From NCBI GenBank assembly GCA_900538765.1, contig UQAB01000017.1:1-39548 (forward strand): DNA of 39,548 nt, read 5' to 3'. Source of the DNA: an uncultured Azospirillum sp. GTDB taxonomy: Bacteria; Pseudomonadota; Alphaproteobacteria; RF32; CAG-239. Positions 15,740 to 25,299 of the stretch are shown one piece after another. The position numbers and the translations under genes are program-made. The notes beneath the pieces were generated by a model. It was given only the letters and a program-made list of their open reading frames with translations, searched no databases and was not told the origin of the DNA. The first letter of the stretch is position 1, and the number at the start of each line of letters is the position of its first letter.

Positions 15740-16678
15740 ATGAATATTAATTTTAAATTTTTACTTTGCGGAGCGGCCGTGTGGCTGTTTCCGCAATATG
15801 CCGCGGGGCAATGTGCGGTTACCGATTGTTTACAATTAGGCTACACGTCACTAAAATCATGTACAGGCGGTTTAAAATGTCCGTTTGGCGAATATTGGGC
15901 TTGCCCGCAAAAACAATGTGATACTTCCTATCTATATACCTGCACCGGTGCGAATGAACAGCTGGGAACAGACAAATGCGGTGACAAATATAAATCTTGT
16001 AATTGCGCTTCCGGTTTTGAGTGGAAAGATGGTAAGTGTCAGACCAAAGGCGCTGTTCTCGGTGAATGTACCGGCTATGCAAAGAACTGTAAAATCGGCG
16101 ATATTCTCAATAGCGACGGAACTTGTACGAGAAATAAAGAATCCGGCAAGACACCTATCGGTGTGGTTGTTTATGTCAGTTCTGATAGAAAATGTGGACA
16201 AGCTGCGGCTTTGGAGGATACTAAGCCTTCTACAGGAGGGTGGGCTGAGGAATATGTTGATATTCCCGGAATTAAAAACTATCTGACAGAAAGCGAAGCT
16301 TTTACAGATTTTAAGAGTTGTGAAAACACTGCTGCAATTTTGGCTCAAGGTAATGAAAATTTATATCCGGCGGCATGGTTATGTCATAATTACGCTCCGG
16401 CAAACGCTCCTGAGACAAAAGGAAAATGGTGTTTGCCTGCTTTGGGGATTTTTAATAATATGATGCCGTATGAAGATGAGCTTAATACAGCATTTAGTAA
16501 AGCAGCTTCCTTGAATTTTGGTTCCAGTTGGGATAGTGATAGTATGTATTGGAGTTCGACAGAGAAATTGTCAGAAAACACTTCATCCGGATTAGTTTGG
16601 ACATGGAGGCGTTATTATGCTTTTTATTATCGAGATAAAAGAAATCCTCAAAATATTCGGGCGGTTATTGAATTTTGA
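15740..16678 (+). CDS. Secreted Cys-rich protein with DUF1566-like C-terminal domain (paralogue 2)
   Basis: A 312-residue paralogue of the protein at 3302-4225. It has a Sec signal peptide ending near YAAGQC, then a Cys-rich region very close to its partner (CPFGEYWACP, GTDKCGDKYKSC, FEWKDGKCQ). The C-terminal region is clearly diverged but keeps GKWCLP, MYWSSTEK and a final IRAVIEF in DUF1566-like positions. ATG 15740 is chosen because AAGGA lies 8 bases upstream. It is preceded by structured leader copy C and followed by two hairpins. Likely secreted or surface-bound; role unknown. Confidence 0.8.
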   Translation: MNINFKFLLCGAAVWLFPQYAAGQCAVTDCLQLGYTSLKSCTGGLKCPFGEYWACPQKQCDTSYLYTCTGANEQLGTDKCGDKYKSCNCASGFEWKDGKCQTKGAVLGECTGYAKNCKIGDILNSDGTCTRNKESGKTPIGVVVYVSSDRKCGQAAALEDTKPSTGGWAEEYVDIPGIKNYLTESEAFTDFKSCENTAAILAQGNENLYPAAWLCHNYAPANAPETKGKWCLPALGIFNNMMPYEDELNTAFSKAASLNFGSSWDSDSMYWSSTEKLSENTSSGLVWTWRRYYAFYYRDKRNPQNIRAVIEF

Positions 16679-16712
16679 TGAGGTAAAATAAAATTTATAA
16701 AGTGTCAGTGAC

Positions 16713-16764
16713 GGGACGACGAGTGTCGTCCCTCTTTAGGGAACTGTTTCCAGTTCACTTTTTT
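16713..16764 (+). terminator. Hairpin plus intrinsic terminator after paralogue 2
   Basis: A perfect 8-bp hairpin (GGGACGAC 16713-16720, GTCGTCCC 16725-16732) is followed by GAACTG (16741-16746) / CAGTTC (16751-16756) with a T6 run. The second is the likely terminator; the first may stabilise the 3' end. Confidence 0.75.
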
Positions 16765-16789
16765 GATTATAATTTGTTACCGGCAACAT

Positions 16790-19489
16790 TTATTCCCTGA
16801 CTTTGCTTTTTAGTTCATAAAGTTTTTCCAGAGCCTGTTTGGGTGTTAAATCATCGGGATTTATCTTTTCCAGAGCCTCAAGCAGCGGGTTATACTTTTC
16901 TTCGGCTTCCTCCTTTTCAGCACAGGCATGTGCCAAAGCGAACAGCGGCAAATCGTCTACAAGCTGTGATATGCTGCTGGACTTTCCCTCATTTTCCAAA
17001 AATTTCAGGACTTCATCCGCGCGCTTTAACACCGTTTTCGGCAAACCTGCCAGCTTGGCGACATGAATGCCGTAACTGCGATCGGCCGCGCCGTCAATGA
17101 CCTCGTGCAGGAAAATAACATCACCGTTATATTCCTTAATGCGCATACAATGGAGCGACATATTCGGCAGTTTATTAACCAACGTTGTCAATTCATGATA
17201 ATGCGTGGCAAACAGCGCCCGACAGCGATTGACTTCGTGCAAATGCTCGACAACAGCCCAGGCAATGGACAAACCGTCAAATGTAGCCGTTCCTCTGCCG
17301 ATTTCATCCAAAATCACAAAAGAACGCTCGTCCGCCTGATTCAAAATACTTGCCGTTTCGACCATTTCAACCATAAAGGTCGAACGGCCGCGCGCCAAAT
17401 CGTCAGAGGCGCCGACACGGGAAAACAGCTTATCAATAACGCCAATGTGAGCTGATTTGCACGGCACATAAGCGCCCATTTGCGCCATAATGGCAATAAT
17501 GGCGTTTTGGCGCAGAAAAGTCGATTTACCAGCCATATTCGGACCGGTTATCAGCCAGATCAGAGAAGCGTCATCGCCTAAGCGGCAGTTATTGCCGACA
17601 AAAGCGCTGCCGTGCTCTTTTTCAATCGCCGCCTCCACAACCGGATGGCGCCCTTCGTTAACCTCAAAAACCAGAGAATCGTCAACCAAAGGACGGCAAT
17701 AATTCTTTTCTACGGCCAGTTCGGCCAATCCGGCGCCGACATCCAGTTCAGCCAGCGCTTTGGCCGTACGCGAGATATCATCCACTTCCATAATGACCTC
17801 GCGAACCAGATTGTTGTACAATTCAAGCTCCATTGCCAAAGCCTTGTCGGCAGCGCCGCGGATTTTATTTTCAAGTTCTGTCAGTTCCACGGTGGTAAAA
17901 CGCGCCGCATTCAATACCGACTGGCGGTGAATGAAGTTTTTGTTTTCCAGCATTTCCGTCGCGTATTTGCTCTGAACTTCAATGAAATAACCGATGACAT
18001 TATTATATTTTATTTTCAGATTGGCAATGCCGGTTTCTTCGGCATATTTTCCCTGCAAACCGGCAATAACTTTGTGGCTGTCTTCTTTTAACGCCTTGAT
18101 TTCATCCAATGCGGGATGATAACCGGGACGGATAAAACCGCCGTCGCGTGCCAAAAGCGGCAACTCATCATCCAAGGCATTGGCCAAATCATTTACCAGG
18201 CCGTCATGATACCCCAAACGATTGGCGACATTTTGCAAAGCCTGCGGCTGGGTTATAAGCATATCTGATTTATAAACGCCGGCCGGACTGAGCAGCAAAG
18301 TTTTGACTGCGGGAATAATTTCCAGCGCATCCCGCACAGCAGCCAAATCGCGCGGGCCACCGCGGCCAAGGCTCAAGCGGGAAACGGCGCGTTCAATATC
18401 GGGGCAGCGGCGCAACAGTTCTCTGAAATCATTGCGAATCTGCGGATTGGCAATAAAAAATTCAACAATATCCAAACGGCTGTTAATTTCCGCAATATCC
18501 AGCAGCGGCGTTGAAATGCGGGAAGCCAGCAACCGCCCGGCTGCTCCGGTAATCGTCCGGTCCATAACGTTCAACAGCGAGTTTCCCTTATCCCCGCCGG
18601 CGGACTCCAAGAGTTCCAGACTGCGCCGGGTGGAACCGTCAATTTCCATGACTTTGTTTTCATAAAGCTTTACCGGCGTTTCGATACGCGGCAATTTTCC
18701 TTTCTGGGTGTTTTCAATATAGTCAATCAAAACACCGGCAGAGGTTATTTCCGTTCGTTCAAAATTACCGAAAGAATCGAGCGTTGACACATTAAAAGCA
18801 TCCAAGAGCCGTTTGCGGGCGTTTTCCGAATTAAACCGTGCCTGCGGCAAGACCGTCAGTTTTTCGCGGTATTCATTAAGAATATTGAACAAATCGGGAT
18901 TTTGCAGATAAGAATCCGACACTATAATCTCAACAGGGTTCAGCCGCGCCAAAACAGAACTTAAGACCGCCGGTTCCGACTTATCTTTCAGAGAGATTGT
19001 CTGGGTATAGAAATCACCGGTCGAAACATCCACCCAGGCAATGCCAAAACTGTCGTTATGCCGGGTTATGGCCAGCATAAAATTGTTCTTTTTAGAATCG
19101 AGCAGATTGTCTTCCGTCAGGGTTCCCGGTGTCACCAAACGGATGACCTCCCGTTTGACAACGGATTTATAACCGCGTTTTTTGGCTTCTTTCGGGTCTT
19201 CCATTTGTTCGCAAATGGCAACCTTATATCCCTGGCGGATTAAACGGGACAGATAGCTTTCATAGGCATGAAACGGCACGCCGCACATCGGGATGTCTTC
19301 CCCTTCAAAGCGGCCGCGTTTGGTTAACGCGATATCCAATGCTTTTGACGCCGTCACGGCATCATCAAAGAACATTTCATAAAAATCGCCCATGCGGTAA
19401 AAAAGGAGATAATCTTTATGCTGCTGTTTTATTTCCTGATATTGCGCCATCATCGGCGTCATCGGATTGGTACTTTTATTTTCAGTCAT
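16790..19489 (-). CDS. mutS: DNA mismatch repair protein MutS
   Basis: MutS recognises mismatches and recruits MutL. The 899-residue product carries the mismatch-reading F-Y-E at residues 36-38 (GDFYE), a DNA-binding core, and the ATPase with Walker A GPNMAGKSTFLRQN and ILDEIGRGTATFDG. It ends in a charged tail (LTPKQALEKLYELKSK) typical of the MutS tetramer region. I chose ATG 19489 over TTG 19498, as the N-terminus MTENKSTNPMTPMMAQY is the usual MutS start. It diverges from the histidine kinase gene; no mutL in the window. Confidence 0.96.
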   Translation of the reverse strand: MTENKSTNPMTPMMAQYQEIKQQHKDYLLFYRMGDFYEMFFDDAVTASKALDIALTKRGRFEGEDIPMCGVPFHAYESYLSRLIRQGYKVAICEQMEDPKEAKKRGYKSVVKREVIRLVTPGTLTEDNLLDSKKNNFMLAITRHNDSFGIAWVDVSTGDFYTQTISLKDKSEPAVLSSVLARLNPVEIIVSDSYLQNPDLFNILNEYREKLTVLPQARFNSENARKRLLDAFNVSTLDSFGNFERTEITSAGVLIDYIENTQKGKLPRIETPVKLYENKVMEIDGSTRRSLELLESAGGDKGNSLLNVMDRTITGAAGRLLASRISTPLLDIAEINSRLDIVEFFIANPQIRNDFRELLRRCPDIERAVSRLSLGRGGPRDLAAVRDALEIIPAVKTLLLSPAGVYKSDMLITQPQALQNVANRLGYHDGLVNDLANALDDELPLLARDGGFIRPGYHPALDEIKALKEDSHKVIAGLQGKYAEETGIANLKIKYNNVIGYFIEVQSKYATEMLENKNFIHRQSVLNAARFTTVELTELENKIRGAADKALAMELELYNNLVREVIMEVDDISRTAKALAELDVGAGLAELAVEKNYCRPLVDDSLVFEVNEGRHPVVEAAIEKEHGSAFVGNNCRLGDDASLIWLITGPNMAGKSTFLRQNAIIAIMAQMGAYVPCKSAHIGVIDKLFSRVGASDDLARGRSTFMVEMVETASILNQADERSFVILDEIGRGTATFDGLSIAWAVVEHLHEVNRCRALFATHYHELTTLVNKLPNMSLHCMRIKEYNGDVIFLHEVIDGAADRSYGIHVAKLAGLPKTVLKRADEVLKFLENEGKSSSISQLVDDLPLFALAHACAEKEEAEEKYNPLLEALEKINPDDLTPKQALEKLYELKSKVRE

Positions 19490-19582
19490 TTCTCTCAAAA
19501 ATTTAAGTCAATTTAAACTTCTTGTATAATAGTATATTTTAATATGTAGTCCAGATTTTTTTGTGCTGTGGTGTATTTTAAA

Positions 19583-21007
19583 ATGTTTAAACGTCATTAT
19601 GCCTTATTTGATATTGAAAAAAGCAACAAGTTTGTCGACAGGATTATTTTTCTGTCACTGCCTTCCGCTTTGGTTTTTATCATGCTTGCAGCGTTGCATC
19701 TGATGTCGCCGCTGCTGGCCATTGCGTCGTACGCCGTCATTATCGTTTTCAACACGATTTTGCTGTTTCCGATTACTTTTGAGCTTCAGCAGCTAAAGCG
19801 CTATATTTCCTCTCTGGCTCAGGGCGAATCCGTTGACGACCAAAATATAAAGCTTTCGGAAAAAGAAACAAAGGAGATTGTTGAAGCGGTTAACGCCATG
19901 CATCGGTTTTGGGCGCAGAAAGCCGACAATCTGGAAGCCCAGTCCATTTCGGACACGGCGGTTCTTGATACTCTGCCTGACCCGATTATGATGATTGACC
20001 GTTCGGGAAACATTCTCGGTGCCAATCTTTCTTCCCGTACGCTGTTCGGCGACAGAATCACTGATTTAAATGTGGAGAATCTGTTTGATTCCAATAATTT
20101 TATTGATGCCGTTTCCAAAGTTCTCAAAAAAGAAAGCGAAGCCGAAAACCTTATTTTTTATGTCAAAGAACCGGTTAACCAAAAGTTATATGCCCATATC
20201 AAACAGCTTCCCTGGCAGTCAAAAGGACGCGCCGTGGCGGTTATTTCCCTTTATGACTTGACCAAAGCCATGAAAATTGAAAAAATGCAGTCTGATTTTG
20301 TAGCCAATGCCAGCCACGAATTGCGCACGCCGTTGGCAATTATCTCCGGCTTTATCGAAACGCTGCTGACAACGGCAAAAGGTGATGAGGCAGCTCAGGA
20401 ACATTTTTTGAAAATCATGCAGGACCAAGCAGCCTATATGTCGTCATTAATCGAAAACCTTCTGTCCCTGTCTAAAATTGAACTGACCCAAGACCAGCGT
20501 CCGGATGAAAAAACAGACATCGCCAAAATCATTGAAGACGTTCAGCAGGCTTTATCTCTGCGCGCCGCGGAAAGAGAGATTACGCTCAGGACGACAATAG
20601 AGCCTGACCTTGCTCCGATTACCGCGGACAGCCACCAGATTAAGCAGGTCATCCAAAATCTGACCGACAATGCCATTAAATACGGCTTAAGTAAAAGTGT
20701 CATTACCATCAAAGCTCATCTGGTCGACAGCATCCCCGGCTCCAAAAGCGTTAATGTTGCCGAAGGAAAAGCCGTGGCAATCGCCATTAATAACAAAGGC
20801 CCCAAAATTTCTCCCGAAAATATGGCACGGCTGACCGAGCGCTTTTACCGGATGCAGGAACATAAGGATTTAAACATCCGCGGCACAGGACTGGGATTAT
20901 CCATCGCCAAACAGATTATCATCCGCCACCACGGCAATATTACAGTAACCTCCACCAGTTACAACGGCACGACATTTACGGTTTATCTGCCTTGCGAACA
21001 AAACTGA
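19583..21007 (+). CDS. PhoR-like membrane sensor histidine kinase
   Basis: A 474-residue kinase. Two transmembrane helices lie at about residues 23-43 and 47-68 with almost no periplasmic loop. A PAS-like region follows at ~115-215 (VLDTLPDPIMMIDRSGNILGAN). The HisKA box SHELRTPLAIISG has the phosphoaccepting His at 245. The ATPase has NLTDNAIKYG and GTGLGLSIAKQI. This layout resembles PhoR, the phosphate sensor. No response regulator is adjacent, so its partner lies elsewhere. The ATG at 19583 is preferred to GTG 19568, but neither has a clear ribosome site. Confidence 0.88.
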   Translation: MFKRHYALFDIEKSNKFVDRIIFLSLPSALVFIMLAALHLMSPLLAIASYAVIIVFNTILLFPITFELQQLKRYISSLAQGESVDDQNIKLSEKETKEIVEAVNAMHRFWAQKADNLEAQSISDTAVLDTLPDPIMMIDRSGNILGANLSSRTLFGDRITDLNVENLFDSNNFIDAVSKVLKKESEAENLIFYVKEPVNQKLYAHIKQLPWQSKGRAVAVISLYDLTKAMKIEKMQSDFVANASHELRTPLAIISGFIETLLTTAKGDEAAQEHFLKIMQDQAAYMSSLIENLLSLSKIELTQDQRPDEKTDIAKIIEDVQQALSLRAAEREITLRTTIEPDLAPITADSHQIKQVIQNLTDNAIKYGLSKSVITIKAHLVDSIPGSKSVNVAEGKAVAIAINNKGPKISPENMARLTERFYRMQEHKDLNIRGTGLGLSIAKQIIIRHHGNITVTSTSYNGTTFTVYLPCEQN

Positions 21008-21691
21008 TTAAAACATTGAGCTTAAAAAACGAACGGCAATCTGATAGTTATGAATATTGAGCATTTTTATCAAATGCTGATAAATGACCAGACCTTCCCA
21101 GCCCCGGCTGTTGAAGGCCAGAATCGAACCGATAGCCCATAAATTTGCCCCGGGCAGAAACATAACGCAAAACTTATAACTGACTTTGGGCAAATCCGTT
21201 TGTTTTTCATGAATCTGCGAAACAACCGTATCAATGTGATAGCCGACAAAATAACCGAGAATCCCGTTTAAAAACAGATTCATCGGCGCAAAGCTGGTAT
21301 AAACCGAAATACCAATCATGCAAAAAAAGCAAAACAGCGGAAAGAAATAGGGCGCAATCGTAATCAGCCAGTTGCCCCGCCCTTTATATTCCATATGTCC
21401 GCCGCTGTTATCTCCCTCAACTCTGATTCTGGTTACTTTGTGCAGTGTCAGCAATGCAAAGAAAGCGTGCGTGCATTCATGGGCAATAATCTGAATATTC
21501 GTCCGCACGCCGGCATCCGACATATTTCTTGAAATGAAAAACATGGCAACGCCGCCGGCCATGGCGATATATTTCCAGGTCATCAAGTTGAAATAGTAGA
21601 AAGACTGGATGCAAGCCGGAAGAGAAAATAACATATAAATGGCGACGGGCCATTTGAAAAGTTCAATAAAACGGTCAATTAATATTCTCAT
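21008..21691 (-). CDS. M50-like integral membrane metalloprotease
   Basis: A 227-residue membrane protein with the zinc motif HECTH at residues 71-75 (IIAHECTHAFFALLTLHKV). A GGHMEYKGRGNW segment follows; such segments are often seen in M50B-like proteins. About five or six hydrophobic helices surround them. The second metal-binding Asp of site-2 proteases (in an NPxPxxD motif) is not obvious, so this may be a divergent or non-canonical member. GGAG precedes the start. Its stop directly abuts the kinase gene, so the two converge. Confidence 0.72.
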   Translation of the reverse strand: MRILIDRFIELFKWPVAIYMLFSLPACIQSFYYFNLMTWKYIAMAGGVAMFFISRNMSDAGVRTNIQIIAHECTHAFFALLTLHKVTRIRVEGDNSGGHMEYKGRGNWLITIAPYFFPLFCFFCMIGISVYTSFAPMNLFLNGILGYFVGYHIDTVVSQIHEKQTDLPKVSYKFCVMFLPGANLWAIGSILAFNSRGWEGLVIYQHLIKMLNIHNYQIAVRFLSSMF

Positions 21692-21790
21692 ATCATCTCC
21701 ATTGTCTGGGATGTTAACCTAAAAAAAACTTTTTTGCATCTATTATAGGTAAAATATTAACATTATGTATCACATACCGGGAGAAAAAGA

Positions 21791-22090
21791 ATGGCTGACG
21801 AAGATTTTGAGACTTTTGATTTTATTGTTAATGACGAAGACGAAGTTATGCTTTTATTGTATGAACGTGAAGGTGAACCTAACCACCCGACGTTCAGCGT
21901 TTCCCCCGAAGAAGGAACTGCCGTTTTGTACCGCAACGATGAAGACATTATTGAACTCAGCGACATCGGCAGCGATATTTTCGACAGCCTGGCTGACGCA
22001 GACAAGCTCATGGTTTGCGAACTGACCCGCACTGAAGATGAAGACGACGCTGAAATATCAAACGCTTATGAAGCGGAAATTGTCGATTAA
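21791..22090 (+). CDS. Small acidic protein of unknown function
   Basis: A 99-residue, strongly acidic soluble protein (ADEDFETFDFIVNDEDEVML, TRTEDEDDAEI). No family is recognised with confidence. GGGAG lies 7 bases before the ATG, supporting it as a real gene. There are no cysteines of note besides one near the end (MVCELT). It stands alone between the M50-like gene and the next unknown. Confidence 0.7.
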   Translation: MADEDFETFDFIVNDEDEVMLLLYEREGEPNHPTFSVSPEEGTAVLYRNDEDIIELSDIGSDIFDSLADADKLMVCELTRTEDEDDAEISNAYEAEIVD

Positions 22091-22233
22091 TTCCGTGGTT
22101 TGTCTTTTTTAACCTATTATTAAGCGTTGGTGTTTAAAATAAACCATATCTGCCTGCAAAAGATAAAAAACTTGAAAAATTGTTTTTTGTATGCTAGATA
22201 AGTGTTCATAGTCAAAATTAATGGTTTAATATC

Positions 22234-22599
22234 ATGGTTATTGATGGCAGCAACAAAAGGCAAAGAAGCATTTTAACCAATAAATGCTTTTATCAGACAA
22301 CCGCCCAAATCATGCATGATTTTGAGGCAAAAGGTTATGAAAATTCCGCTGACGAAACGGCAAAAGTAATTGCGGCTTATCATGATATTGTCAAAAAGAA
22401 AACGCGTAATAATTATAATCCCGATTATAACGACGCCTTTAAAAAAATAGACAGCGCCATTGAGATGATGGCTCATAAAGTTTTTTACGACTGCGACAAA
22501 AAGAGTTTTGACTACGCCTATCATTCTTTTGAAGAATTTGACCATATTAATGCCATTGTCGGCCGTCAGCGCCTGAAAAAAAGCAGTTTTTCCGCCTGA
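22234..22599 (+). CDS. Small protein of unknown function
   Basis: A 121-residue basic protein with no signal peptide or membrane segment. It has alternating charged and aromatic residues (DYNDAFKKIDSAIEMMAHKVFYDCDKKSFDYAYHS) and probably folds as helices. No family recognised and no strong ribosome site; confidence rests on length, lack of a better overlapping frame and continuity with local composition. Confidence 0.6.
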   Translation: MVIDGSNKRQRSILTNKCFYQTTAQIMHDFEAKGYENSADETAKVIAAYHDIVKKKTRNNYNPDYNDAFKKIDSAIEMMAHKVFYDCDKKSFDYAYHSFEEFDHINAIVGRQRLKKSSFSA

Positions 22600-22731
22600 T
22601 ATTTTTATTTTCCTCTGACATTCATTTTTATAAAAGAAGTATTGTTGTGCTTTGTTTGATTTGCATGATTGCTTTTTGCGCGGAAATAAGATATTAATAA
22701 GGGCATTGCTAACTATCTAAAGGGACAAAAA

Positions 22732-23706
22732 ATGAAAAAGATATCGCTTATCGGCTGCGGACGCTGGGGGACGTTTTTAGGATGGTACGCCGCAAAATAC
22801 TGTGGATTTGGCGTTGATATGTATGATATTCCGACCTCTCCGAATTTTATAGAACTGCGCGATACCCGAAAAAATCCTTATTTGTCTTTGTTAGATAACA
22901 TGGAATTGTTTGACAATCTGCCGGCCGTTTTGAAAAATGATTTTATCATCATCTCTATCGGCTGCCAATATTTCAGAGGATTATGCAAAGAATTAAATCA
23001 ATATAACCTCAGCGGCAAAACATTTCTGCTGGCCATGAAAGGCCTGGAGGAACCGTCAGCGAAATATATGCATCAGATTATGAAAGAGGAAATCAAACAG
23101 GATATTCATATTGCCGTTCTGGCCGGTCCGGGACATGTTCAGGACTATACCAAAGGCGTTCCTTCCTGCGTCGTTGTCGACTCTGATGAAGACGAGGTTA
23201 AGGACAGAGTTATTAAAATGCTCTCCAGCGAATTAATCCGTTTCTATTACGGCGCTGATTTAATCGGCAACCAAATCGGCGCAGCTTTGAAAAACGTCAT
23301 TGGGCTGGCAGCCGGGATTTTAGACGGTCTGGAATGGTATGGGCTGAAGGGCGCTCTGATGGCGCGTGCACCGATTGAAGTCGGACGTTTTATTCAGTAT
23401 TTTGGCGGCAATCCCCGTACTGCTTATGGTCTGGCACATCTTGGCGATTATGAGGCGACGCTGTTTTCCCAATACAGCCACAACCGCACATTCGGCGAAA
23501 AATTTGCCCGCGGCGAAGATTTCGGCAAACTCGCCGAAGGCGTTCCGACGCTGAAAGCCGTTAAAATTATTGCAGATAAAGAAAATATTGACATGCCGAT
23601 TTGTCAGGCTCTTTATAAGGCGATTTATGAAAAGGCTGACATAAAATCAACCATTCGCGGTATGTTTACCCGTGATATCAAACAAGAATTTGAAGACTGG
23701 CAATAG
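22732..23706 (+). CDS. gpsA: Glycerol-3-phosphate dehydrogenase [NAD(P)+]
   Basis: GpsA reduces dihydroxyacetone phosphate to sn-glycerol-3-phosphate, the backbone for phospholipids. The 324-residue product has the nucleotide-binding GCGRWGTF at residues 8-15, VLAGPGH in the middle and GAALKNVIGLAAGI, which carries the catalytic Lys. AGGGA lies before the ATG. It is followed after four bases by pgpA, forming a small phospholipid operon. Confidence 0.93.
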   Translation: MKKISLIGCGRWGTFLGWYAAKYCGFGVDMYDIPTSPNFIELRDTRKNPYLSLLDNMELFDNLPAVLKNDFIIISIGCQYFRGLCKELNQYNLSGKTFLLAMKGLEEPSAKYMHQIMKEEIKQDIHIAVLAGPGHVQDYTKGVPSCVVVDSDEDEVKDRVIKMLSSELIRFYYGADLIGNQIGAALKNVIGLAAGILDGLEWYGLKGALMARAPIEVGRFIQYFGGNPRTAYGLAHLGDYEATLFSQYSHNRTFGEKFARGEDFGKLAEGVPTLKAVKIIADKENIDMPICQALYKAIYEKADIKSTIRGMFTRDIKQEFEDWQ

Positions 23707-23710
23707 TTTC

Positions 23711-24178
23711 ATGAAGAAATTTGCAGCATATTTGACAGCCTCATGGTTTGGCTTGGGCTTTTCTCCTAAAGCATCCGGAACATTCGGCTCTTTAGGCGCA
23801 CTTCCCTTGGTTTGGGCTTTAGCATTTTATACAAGTCTACCCATTATGCTTGCCGTAGCGGCAGTTTTATTTTTTGTCGGCGTCTGGGCAACGCACCAGA
23901 TTATAAAACGACAGGAAAACAAAGATCCGTCACTTGTGGTTATTGACGAAGTGGTTGGGCAGATGCTGAGTTTTTCATTGGTCTGGCAGCACCTCTCCGA
24001 TTGGAAAATTTATATTCTCGGTTTCGCTCTTTTCCGTTTTTTTGACATTTGCAAAATGGGGCCGGTTAAATTCTTCGACAGCAGGATTCACAATGCCTGG
24101 GGCGTTATGCTGGATGACGTTTTCGCCGGCATTACCGCCGCCATTGTTTTGTATTTGATTAATTTCTATATTTTTTAA
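23711..24178 (+). CDS. pgpA: Phosphatidylglycerophosphatase A
   Basis: PgpA removes phosphate from phosphatidylglycerophosphate to give phosphatidylglycerol. The 155-residue membrane protein has GFSPKASGTFGSLGALPL, VVIDEVVGQML (with the conserved acidic pair) and FFDICKMGPVKFFDSR, all hallmarks of the family. I chose ATG 23711, directly after gpsA, since an upstream in-frame start lies within gpsA. It converges with murI and overlaps it by four bases. Confidence 0.93.
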   Translation: MKKFAAYLTASWFGLGFSPKASGTFGSLGALPLVWALAFYTSLPIMLAVAAVLFFVGVWATHQIIKRQENKDPSLVVIDEVVGQMLSFSLVWQHLSDWKIYILGFALFRFFDICKMGPVKFFDSRIHNAWGVMLDDVFAGITAAIVLYLINFYIF

Positions 24179-24963
24179 AACGTTACTTCTTTAATTTTAA
24201 CTTCCGGAATCAGTCTGGCGGCAACTTCTCCGGCTTTAGGACTGTTTTTGGTGACGCAAAAACGACGCTCGGCATTCCTACTGAGGCAAGTTTCTATTTC
24301 AGAATGGCGCTGCAAATAATCACGTAATTTTGCACCCATTAGCTCATCCTGAGAAATTACCTTTACATTCTTCGGCAACAAACGGCGGCAATATTCTTTT
24401 ATCAGGGGATAATGCGTACAACCAAGAATAAGGCTGTCCAGCTTTGGAAAATGCGCCAAATAATCTTCCAGGACATTTTCCATATACTGAAAATCGTTTC
24501 CCTCAATAAGAGGAACCAGTTGCGGCGTAGCAACTTCCGTCACCAGCAAAGAAGAATCCAATTTTTGCAGTTCTGTTTTGTAAATATGCGAAGCAACGGT
24601 CGCCGATGTCGCAATAATCCCGACTGACTTTGCTTTTTCCTCAATGGCCGTTTCAACAGTCGGGATAACGACACCCAGCACTTTTACATCCGGTGCGTAA
24701 GCAGGAATAAATTTCTGCTGAATATAGCGCAGCGTAATTGATGTTGCCGTATTGCAAGCAATAATTATTAATTTGCAGTTTTGGGCAATAAGATATTTAA
24801 GAGAATCGAGCGTATACTTAAGAATCCTGCCAGATGTCTTTTCCCCATAGGGAAGATGCGCCGTATCTCCCAAATATAAATAATCATATTCAGGAAGCTC
24901 ATTCATAAATGTTTTGGTAATAACCAAACCGCCCAACCCGGAATCAAAAACGCCGATTTTCAT
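24175..24963 (-). CDS. murI: Glutamate racemase
   Basis: MurI makes D-glutamate for peptidoglycan. The 262-residue product has GVFDSGLGGL, LGDTAHLPYGEK, and the two catalytic cysteines at residues 70 (IACNTATS) and 182 (LGCTHYP). Length is normal for the family (about 260-285). It ends at the pgpA tail. Confidence 0.95.
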   Translation of the reverse strand: MKIGVFDSGLGGLVITKTFMNELPEYDYLYLGDTAHLPYGEKTSGRILKYTLDSLKYLIAQNCKLIIIACNTATSITLRYIQQKFIPAYAPDVKVLGVVIPTVETAIEEKAKSVGIIATSATVASHIYKTELQKLDSSLLVTEVATPQLVPLIEGNDFQYMENVLEDYLAHFPKLDSLILGCTHYPLIKEYCRRLLPKNVKVISQDELMGAKLRDYLQRHSEIETCLSRNAERRFCVTKNSPKAGEVAARLIPEVKIKEVTF

Positions 24964-25084
24964 GTTTTTATTGCTTTGCCTTGTTAATATAATAGAGAAT
25001 CATAATCATTTGAAAAAAAATAGCATTGAAAAATAGCCACTTATAAACAGACGCGCTAAAAGAACAAAGCTTGAACATTTTTAC

Positions 25085-25114
25085 TTGACTCTTTTTATTT
25101 TCCGTGCATAATGG
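25085..25114 (+). promoter_or_regulatory. Promoter of the 22-codon mini-gene
   Basis: TTGACT (25085-25090), an 18-base spacer and TAATGG (25109-25114) start a short transcript that ends at the strong terminator near 25285. Confidence 0.6.
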
Positions 25115-25153
25115 GCTTATCAGAACAAAACAGGAACAGAAAGGAAATTTAAA

Positions 25154-25222
25154 ATGAACAAGTTTAACATTATTATCTATTTTGCTTTATTTTTCAGCTG
25201 CTCTCCTGCTGTTCTGATTTAA
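25154..25222 (+). CDS. 22-residue hydrophobic peptide
   Basis: The ORF encodes MNKFNIIIYFALFFSCSPAV plus two residues. It has a basic start, a hydrophobic core and FFSC, which resembles a lipobox, so it could be a very small lipoprotein whose mature part is only seven residues (CSPAVLI). AAGGAA (25141-25146) sits 7 bases before the ATG. The gene has its own promoter and a 13-bp terminator, so transcription is likely; translation is inferred. It could also be a leader peptide, a membrane toxin or the ORF of an sRNA. Confidence 0.45.
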   Translation: MNKFNIIIYFALFFSCSPAVLI

Positions 25223-25247
25223 GATTCAGTCCATTAATTAACTTCAA

Positions 25248-25285
25248 AATATTGGATATTAATGCAATATCCAATATTTTTTTAT
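25248..25285 (+). terminator. Strong intrinsic terminator of the mini-gene
   Basis: A perfect 13-bp stem (25248-25260 with 25266-25278), loop AATGC, is followed by a run of T. Confidence 0.85.
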
Positions 25286-25299
25286 ATATAAAATATTTT

